Source of the DNA: Allobosea sp. CRIB-10 | GTDB taxonomy: Bacteria > Pseudomonadota > Alphaproteobacteria > Rhizobiales > Beijerinckiaceae | Length of the DNA: 64,000 bases | Assembly (NCBI RefSeq): GCF_900112185.1 | Contig: NZ_FOKP01000001.1 | Location: 186,001 to 250,000, forward strand | Direction of reading: 5' to 3' | Made by a program: the position numbers and the translations under genes | Part shown: positions 58,410 through 64,000 of the stretch, in pieces | Position numbering within the stretch: the stretch's first letter is position 1 | Layout of the letters: each line of letters starts with the position of its first letter | The notes under the pieces: model-generated | Seen by the model: the letters and a program-made list of their open reading frames with translations, nothing else | Database searches by the model: none | What the model was told of the DNA's origin: nothing

Positions 58410-60110
58410 CTACCCCCAGACGACGCCGTTACGCGGCTTCTGGGCGATCTCCCGGAAGGAGACGATCCGCTCGTCGATGCCCTCATGGCCGAGCACGGCG
58501 CGGACCTGCCGCCCGGCGCCGCGGATCTCGACGGCGGAGCCATGCCGCAGCGCCTTGTCGAGCATCGCCTTGAGCGAGACCGCCGCGCTCGAATCGGCGA
58601 AGGGTACGCCGGAGAGATCGAGCACGATCCGCTCGGGAAAAGGGCCGACCCGATCGAGCACGGTCGCGACATGACTGCTGGCGCCGAAGAAGAGCGGGCC
58701 CGTGATTTTGTAGTGGAAGGCCTCGCCATCGCGCTTGCCGTTGCCGTTCGCCTGCAGCTCGTCATGGCCCTCCTCGTCATAATCGACGAGGCCAGCGTCC
58801 ATACCGGCCTCGACCGTGACGATGCTCGCCATGCGGTGCATGAAGATCAGCGACCCCAGCACGACGCCGATACCGATCCCAACCATCAGGTCCTCGAAGA
58901 TCACCAACAGGAAGGTCGACAGCAGCACGAGGGAGTCGGCGCGCGAATGCCTGAGGATCGCGGCGAAAGCGGCCTTCTCGGCCATGTTCCAGGCAACGAC
59001 GGCGAGCACGCCGGCGAGTGCCGCCAGCGGGATGTAGGAGGCAAGCGGCGCCGCGACCAGCATGAACAGCAGCACGAAGGCGGCGTGCAGCATCCCGGCG
59101 ACCGGCGTGACGCCGCCGGCACGGATATTGGTCGCGGTGCGGGCGATGGTGCCGGTGACGCAGATGCCGCCGAACAAGGGCGAGCCGATATTGGCGACGC
59201 CCTGCGCGACCAGCTCCATGTTCGAGCGGTGGCGGCGCCCGCTCAACCCGTCGGCGACCACGGCCGAGAGCAGCGATTCGATGCCGCCGAGCACCGCGAT
59301 CGACAGCGCCGCCGGCAGCACCTCGACCAGCTTGTCGAGGCTGAAGGCCGGCAGATGCGGGGCGGGCAAAGCGCGCGGAATGCCGCCGAAGCGGCTGCCG
59401 ATGGTCTCGACCGGCAGGTTGAGCAGGAAGGTCGCGGCGGCCGCGAGCCCGACAGCGATTAGGAGACCCGGCCAGTTCGGCCGCCAGCGCCTGACGGCCA
59501 GGATCGTCGCGATCGTCAGGGCCGAGAGGCCGAGCGCCGCCGGGTTGAGCGTGCCCAGCGCCGCCGTGAGCGCCTGCAGCTTCGGGATCAGCGCCGCCGG
59601 CTCCTTGCCGGGGAGCGTCAATCCGACCAGATCGCGGATTTGGCTTGCGAAGATGATGATGGCGATGCCGGTGGTGAACCCGACCAGCACCGGATGCGGG
59701 ATGTATTTGATGTAGGTGCCGAGCCGCAGCGCTCCGACTGCGATCAACATGGCGCCGGCCAGCATGGTCGCCAGCAGCAGCCCGTCGAAGCCGTGCTGGT
59801 CGATCGTCGCCGCGACGAGGACGATGAAGGCGCCGGCCGGCCCGCCGATCTGATGGCGGCTGCCGCTCAGCGCCGAGACGAGGAAGCCGCCGATGATCGC
59901 CGTGAACAGCCCGGCAGCCGGCGTCGCGCCGCTGGCAATGGCGATCGCCATGGAGAGCGGCAGCGCGACGATCGCGACCGTCAGCCCCGAGACCGCGTCG
60001 GCCCGCAGGCGAGCGAAGCCGTAGCCTTCGCGCAAAGCGGTGACCAGCTTGGGGGTGAATGCCTCGCGCAGGATCGGTTGGCCGCCGAGATGAGCGCCTT
60101 GCCTGTTCAT
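58410..60110 (-). CDS. SulP-family anion transporter with STAS domain
   Basis: 566 residues. It has a membrane domain of about 12-14 helices with DAVSGLTVAIVALPLSMAIAIASG and GPAGAFIVLVAA, then a C-terminal STAS domain (about 455-560; RIVLDLSGVPFADSSAAVSLKAML). SulP proteins carry sulfate, bicarbonate or dicarboxylates. No carbonic anhydrase or sulfate genes are adjacent to narrow the choice. Confidence 0.93.
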   Translation of the reverse strand: MNRQGAHLGGQPILREAFTPKLVTALREGYGFARLRADAVSGLTVAIVALPLSMAIAIASGATPAAGLFTAIIGGFLVSALSGSRHQIGGPAGAFIVLVAATIDQHGFDGLLLATMLAGAMLIAVGALRLGTYIKYIPHPVLVGFTTGIAIIIFASQIRDLVGLTLPGKEPAALIPKLQALTAALGTLNPAALGLSALTIATILAVRRWRPNWPGLLIAVGLAAAATFLLNLPVETIGSRFGGIPRALPAPHLPAFSLDKLVEVLPAALSIAVLGGIESLLSAVVADGLSGRRHRSNMELVAQGVANIGSPLFGGICVTGTIARTATNIRAGGVTPVAGMLHAAFVLLFMLVAAPLASYIPLAALAGVLAVVAWNMAEKAAFAAILRHSRADSLVLLSTFLLVIFEDLMVGIGIGVVLGSLIFMHRMASIVTVEAGMDAGLVDYDEEGHDELQANGNGKRDGEAFHYKITGPLFFGASSHVATVLDRVGPFPERIVLDLSGVPFADSSAAVSLKAMLDKALRHGSAVEIRGAGRQVRAVLGHEGIDERIVSFREIAQKPRNGVVWG

Positions 60111-60237
60111 GTCAGAGACCGATCATGCAGTTATGCCAGACCGACTCGGCGTTTGCGCGGGTCTGCCGTGCAGTGCAGCCGTTGCGTCGGAGGAAGGCAA
60201 GTCCCTATCGTTGCGCCATCGACATCAGGAGATCGCC

Positions 60238-61209
60238 ATGGCGAAAGCAATCCGCGTGCACAAGACCGGTGGGCCCGAGGTTCTGCAGCTGGAGGAGGTC
60301 GCGCTACCTGCGCCTGGGCCGGGCGAGATCCTGATCCGCAACCGCGCCATCGGGCTCAACTTCATCGACACCTATTTCCGCACCGGCCTGTACCCGGCGC
60401 CGCTGCCTTTCACCCTCGGCAATGAATCGGCAGGCGACGTGGTCGCGGTCGGCCCCGGTGTGACGGAATTCAAGCCCGGCGATCGGATCGCCGTGGTCGC
60501 AGCTCACGGCGCCTATGCCGAGGAGCGCATCGTACCCGCGTCGGCGGTGGTCGCCTTGCCGGAGAACGTCTCCTACGAAGCCGGCGCCAGCATGATGCTG
60601 AAAGGGCTGACGGCGGAATACCTGCTCCACCGTACCTATCCGGTGAAGCCGGGCGACACCATCCTGGTCCATGCCGCGGCGGGCGGCACCGGCTCGATCC
60701 TCTGCCAATGGGGCAAGGCGCTCGGCGCGACCGTGATCGGCACCGTCGGCAGCAAGGAGAAGGCCGAGCTCGCCAGGGCGAACAAGGCCGACCATGTCAT
60801 CCTCTACCGCGACGAGGACGTCCCGGCGCGGGTCAAGGAGATCACCGGCGGCCAGCTCTGCAACGTCGTCTATGACGGCGTCGGCAAGGACACCTTCATG
60901 GGCTCGCTCGACTCGCTGAGGCCGTTCGGCCTGCTGGCGAGCTTCGGCAACGCCTCGGGCGCGGTCGAGGCCTTCAATCTCGGCATCCTCGCGGCGAAGG
61001 GCTCGCTCTACGTCACCCGCCCGACGATGAACACACACACGGCCAAGCGTGAAACCCTGGTCGCGATGGCGAAGAACCTGTTCGAGGCCGTCGGCTCCGG
61101 CAAGGTCAGCGTCGCGATCAATGCCCGCTTCGCGCTGAAGGATGCTGCCGACGCCCACCGCGCGCTGGAAAGCCGCGGCACGACCGGTTCGACGGTGATC
61201 GTGCCGTAG
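60238..61209 (+). CDS. NADPH:quinone oxidoreductase (zeta-crystallin-like)
   Basis: 323 residues of the zinc-free medium-chain dehydrogenase family. It has VHKTGGPEVLQLEEV, the GLNFIDTYFRTGLYP start typical of QOR, the NADPH fold VHAAAGGTGSILCQWGKALGA, and GTVGSKEKAELARANKAD. It reduces quinones by one electron using NADPH. AGGAG precedes the ATG at 60238. The upstream in-frame extension to 60109 looks non-coding. It is divergent from sulP. Confidence 0.93.
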   Translation: MAKAIRVHKTGGPEVLQLEEVALPAPGPGEILIRNRAIGLNFIDTYFRTGLYPAPLPFTLGNESAGDVVAVGPGVTEFKPGDRIAVVAAHGAYAEERIVPASAVVALPENVSYEAGASMMLKGLTAEYLLHRTYPVKPGDTILVHAAAGGTGSILCQWGKALGATVIGTVGSKEKAELARANKADHVILYRDEDVPARVKEITGGQLCNVVYDGVGKDTFMGSLDSLRPFGLLASFGNASGAVEAFNLGILAAKGSLYVTRPTMNTHTAKRETLVAMAKNLFEAVGSGKVSVAINARFALKDAADAHRALESRGTTGSTVIVP

Positions 61210-61296
61210 CGGCGGCGCAATTTCCGCCTGAATCGAAGGCTATGGGAATTGCGGTCCGGCCGGGTGGCCGGACCGTTTCCGTTTCAGGTATCCCGC

Positions 61297-62388
61297 TTGC
61301 GCATTGCCAGGGTCATCGTCTCGTCGAGCATCATCGTCGCACTCGCAGCGGGCGGCGCCATGATCGCTCCGCCGGCCCTGCAGAGCTGGCAGCTTCAACA
61401 GGCGAAAGATGATCCCTCCGAGCTGTCCCGGCTTCGCCTCGTCAGCGTCGCGACGCAGGATCGCATCGCCCCTGAGATCGACCGGGCAGTGGCAGCCGGC
61501 GATCTCGGTCTCGCCGAAAGCTTCGTCGCGCTGGCGGCCGAACGCGGCATCGCCACGGCTCCCGAGCGCGTCGCCCAGATCGAGGCCTTGCGGCAGAACG
61601 CGCTAACGCGCGCTGTCTCCGATTTCGGCCACGGCTTCGTCGCAGGCGAGCGCGAGAGTGATGCCGCCTTCGCCGGTGCGCTGGTCGGGGACATCAGCGG
61701 CTTCGGCGATTTGCGCGATCTCGTCCGCGAGGGGCACAAGCTCGTCGGCGGCGAGACGATCGATGAGACGGTGCTGGCGCTCGCCGCGGTCGGCCTTGCG
61801 GTCAGCGCCGCGACATGGGTCAGCCTCGGCGGCAGCCTTCCAGCCCGCGGCGGGGTCAGCGCCATCAAGGCCGCGAGCAAAGCCAAACTGCTTTCCCCGG
61901 TGCTCACTGCGAATCTCGGCCGCATGGCGGCCGGTGCAGTCGACCGGCCGGCCCTGACAGCGAGCCTCGGCGCAGCAGCCCGCCTGGACCTTGCGGCAGC
62001 AAAAACGGCGGCAGGTGGCATCGTCCGGCCCGCAGCGCTGGCGCGCTTCACCGCGCTCGGCCAGGACGCCGGCGCGCTCTATGCCCGGACAGGCCAGCGC
62101 GGCTTGCGCCAAGTGCTCGCCGTCGCCGAGGACGCCGGCGATGTCGGCCGGGCTGCCAAGCTCGCGGCGGCCAAGCCGTCGACCGTGCGCGCAACTCTCA
62201 GATTGCTCGGGCGCTCGGCGTTGGTGCTCGGCGCGCTCAGCCTGCAGACAGCCGGCTGGATGCTGGCGCTGCTCGGCTACGCACTGGCCGTCGCCATGGC
62301 CGCGCAGCGCTTCGGCTGGTGGCTCGGACGGCTCGGTCGAAAGCGTCGCGCCATCTCTCGCATGGAAGCGTCCGCGCCAACTCCCTGA
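61297..62388 (+). CDS. Membrane-anchored protein of unknown function
   Basis: About 363 residues from a TTG at 61297 (AGG eight bases upstream); a TTG at 61249 is an alternative. One N-terminal hydrophobic anchor (VIVSSSIIVALAAGGAMI) precedes an Ala/Leu-rich helical middle with a membrane-like stretch around DETVLALAAVGLAVSAATWVSL. Two C-terminal helices (SALVLGALSLQTAGWMLALLGYALAVAMAA) and a basic tail follow. Low-complexity Ala content makes family recognition hard; I do not recognise it. Confidence 0.65.
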   Translation: MRIARVIVSSSIIVALAAGGAMIAPPALQSWQLQQAKDDPSELSRLRLVSVATQDRIAPEIDRAVAAGDLGLAESFVALAAERGIATAPERVAQIEALRQNALTRAVSDFGHGFVAGERESDAAFAGALVGDISGFGDLRDLVREGHKLVGGETIDETVLALAAVGLAVSAATWVSLGGSLPARGGVSAIKAASKAKLLSPVLTANLGRMAAGAVDRPALTASLGAAARLDLAAAKTAAGGIVRPAALARFTALGQDAGALYARTGQRGLRQVLAVAEDAGDVGRAAKLAAAKPSTVRATLRLLGRSALVLGALSLQTAGWMLALLGYALAVAMAAQRFGWWLGRLGRKRRAISRMEASAPTP

Positions 62389-62490
62389 CGTAGAGGGAGC
62401 AAGAAAAATGAAAATTCCGAAACCCGAAAGCGAAAGCGCACCTGGAGCCGGCAAAGCGGGACCAACAACAAGATCACTGGTCCTTACGTC

Positions 62491-62703
62491 ATGTCCCCGC
62501 TTCTTCGCCGCGCCGGCTTCATCCTTTCCTTCGCCATCGTCGCGATGGCGCTCCAGGCGCAGCTCACCGCCCGCCCGACGCTCCAGCTCGCTACTCAGGT
62601 CAGCGACGCACAGGTCGTCTTCGAGAAGTCGTCACGCCCGCGCGTCGGCCGTGTCACCGAGTCACGCCGCATGCCGCGGCCGGTCACCACGAAACTCGCC
62701 TGA
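62491..62703 (+). CDS. Small putative exported protein
   Basis: 70 residues: a basic start MSPLLRRAG, a hydrophobic segment (FILSFAIVAMALQAQL), then a polar, Arg-rich tail. It looks like a signal peptide or membrane anchor. No convincing ribosome binding site precedes it. A competing frame begins at an ATG near 62408 with a better GGAG site but runs through low-complexity sequence. Confidence that this is the expressed frame is modest. Confidence 0.4.
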   Translation: MSPLLRRAGFILSFAIVAMALQAQLTARPTLQLATQVSDAQVVFEKSSRPRVGRVTESRRMPRPVTTKLA

Positions 62704-62715
62704 GCCGAAGCGGTC

Positions 62716-64000
62716 TCAGACCGCAATGCCGTGCAAATCGTAGGCGTCGGCGCGCTCGATCTTCACCGTGACGATGTCGCCAGGCCGGAGCGGCCGCCGG
62801 CTCGAGACATAGACATTGCCGTCGATCTCGGGCGCATCCCATTTCGAGCGGCCCTTGGCGACTGTCGGCCCGGCCTCGTCGATGATCACCGGAATGCGCT
62901 TGCCGACGCGACCCTTGACGATGCGGGCCGAGACCTCGGCCTGCGTCTTCATGAAGCGATGCCAGCGCGCCTCCTTCTCGTCCTCCGTGACCAGCGGCAG
63001 GCCGAGATCATTGGCGGTCGCGCCCTTGACCGGCTCGTATTTGAAGCAGCCGACTCGCTCCAGCTTTGCTTCCTTCAGCCAGTCGAGGAGGAAGTCGACG
63101 TCGTCCTCGGTTTCGCCGGGGAAGCCGACGATGAAGGTCGAGCGGATGGCGAGGTCGGGGCAGATCTCGCGCCATTTCCGGATCCGCTCCAGCGTCTTCT
63201 CGTGATGGGCCGGCCGGCGCATCGCCTTCAGCACGGAAGGCGAGGCATGCTGGAACGGGATGTCGAGATAGGGCAGCACATTGCCCTCTGCCATCAGCGG
63301 GATGACCTCGTCGACATGCGGGTAGGGGTAGACATAGTGCATCCGCACCCAGACACCCATCTGGCCAAGCTCGCGCGCCAGTTCGAAGAAGCGGGTGCGG
63401 ACCTCGCGGTCCTTCCACATCGACGGCGCATATTTGATGTCGAGCCCATAGGCGCTGGTGTCCTGCGAGATCACCAGCAATTCCTTGACGCCGGCCTTGA
63501 CCAGCTTCTCGGCCTCGCGCAGCACGTCGCCGATCGGCCGCGAGACTAGATCGCCACGCAGCTTGGGGATGATGCAGAAGCTGCAACGGTTGTTGCAACC
63601 CTCTGAAATCTTTAGGTAGGCGTAGTGCCGCGGCGTCAGCTTGATGCCCTGGTCCGGGACGAGATCAATGAAGGGATCGTGCTTGGGCGGCACGGCCTGA
63701 TGCACCGCCGAGACGACGCTCTCATAGGCCTGCGGGCCGGTGATCGCGAGCAGGTTCGGGAAAGCGTCGCGGATCTGCTCGGGCTCGGCGCCCATGCAGC
63801 CGGTGACGATGACCTTGCCGTTCTCGGCCATCGCCGAGCCGATCGCCTCCAGCGATTCCTGCTTGGCGCTGTCGAGAAAGCCGCAGGTGTTGACGATGAC
63901 GACATCAGCGCCCGCATGGCTCTTGCTGAGCTCGTAGCCCTCCGAGCGCAGCGAGGTGATGATGCGTTCGGAATCGACGAGCGCCTTCGGGCACCCGAGG
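62716..64000 (-). CDS. rimO: Ribosomal protein S12 methylthiotransferase, 5'-truncated by the window edge
   Basis: A radical-SAM enzyme that methylthiolates an aspartate of ribosomal protein S12. 427 residues are visible, and only about a dozen N-terminal residues are missing. The auxiliary-cluster cysteines appear in LGCPKALVD (at the very edge), VNTCGFLD and VTGCMGAEP. The SAM cluster is [10 protein letters not shown]-terminal TRAM domain ([21 protein letters not shown]) follows. [11 protein letters not shown] and the overall length fit RimO rather than MiaB. Confidence 0.96.
   Translation of the reverse strand, partial: LGCPKALVDSERIITSLRSEGYELSKSHAGADVVIVNTCGFLDSAKQESLEAIGSAMAENGKVIVTGCMGAEPEQIRDAFPNLLAITGPQAYESVVSAVHQAVPPKHDPFIDLVPDQGIKLTPRHYAYLKISEGCNNRCSFCIIPKLRGDLVSRPIGDVLREAEKLVKAGVKELLVISQDTSAYGLDIKYAPSMWKDREVRTRFFELARELGQMGVWVRMHYVYPYPHVDEVIPLMAEGNVLPYLDIPFQHASPSVLKAMRRPAHHEKTLERIRKWREICPDLAIRSTFIVGFPGETEDDVDFLLDWLKEAKLERVGCFKYEPVKGATANDLGLPLVTEDEKEARWHRFMKTQAEVSARIVKGRVGKRIPVIIDEAGPTVAKGRSKWDAPEIDGNVYVSSRRPLRPGDIVTVKIERADAYDLHGIAV

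Noticed and set aside
62408..62743. A small frame starting MKIPKPESE with a good GGAG site
   Set aside because: After about 30 residues it becomes Ser/Arg low-complexity sequence antiphase to the likelier 62491 frame and runs into rimO; I could not support it as a gene.

Overview
This 64 kb, GC-rich window reads as chromosomal DNA of an alphaproteobacterium of the order Hyphomicrobiales (Rhizobiales). Three gene orders support this: the pdhA-pdhB-pdhC-lpdA-lipA block with a lipoyl domain fused to E1-beta, the dusB-ntrB-ntrC-ntrY-ntrX-hfq-hflX block, and a fused ispDF. A Bosea-like genus is my inference from overall protein character, not a proven placement. I see no prophage, transposase, CRISPR array or plasmid function. 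Both edges cut genes: glnA lacks its C-terminus on the left, and rimO lacks its first residues on the right.

1-6.5 kb: glnA and glnB on the minus strand behind a likely NtrC/sigma-54 promoter, divergent from the NAD(P)HX repair enzyme nnr. Then an exported PRC-barrel protein, an orphan protein with a caspase/CHAT-like His/Cys layout, tRNA-Lys(TTT) and an FtsB/DivIC-type division protein. 6.5-16.1 kb: the pyruvate dehydrogenase complex (pdhA, pdhB, a small membrane gene, pdhC), an SGNH hydrolase, lpdA, three consecutive GlsB/YeaQ-type small membrane proteins, lipA and a Coq10/RatA-like protein. 16.1-27.3 kb: ispDF-cinA, then the nitrogen-regulation block from dusB through ntrX, followed by hfq and hflX.

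27.3-42.9 kb: a CrtI-like oxidoreductase, hspQ, a Chloroflexus-type malyl-CoA lyase, a DUF2865 protein, an RND efflux pair, a MAPEG protein, guaB, a small Cys-containing exported protein, a DHA2-type MFS exporter and recJ. 43-50.3 kb is the most accessory-looking part. It holds tRNA-Glu, a small operon led by a MarR regulator with a cysteine-rich tail, a 3-hydroxybenzoate 4-monooxygenase-like gene (mobA) with a class II aldolase/decarboxylase gene, a second MarR regulator, and a Bug-type solute-binding protein. Two matching operator-promoter modules flank the second MarR gene. They suggest that it controls both the catabolic operon and the uptake gene.

50.4-64 kb: an orphan amino-acid-binding protein, an L,D-transpeptidase, a lipoprotein, a decayed nucleoside deaminase pseudogene, a large GT-C-like membrane protein, an AEC transporter with a CaiB/BaiF CoA-transferase, a UbiH-like hydroxylase, a SulP transporter, a quinone oxidoreductase, two hypothetical proteins and rimO. 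Several intergenic spacers carry dispersed palindromic repeats, including two copies of a ~106 bp double-hairpin element.
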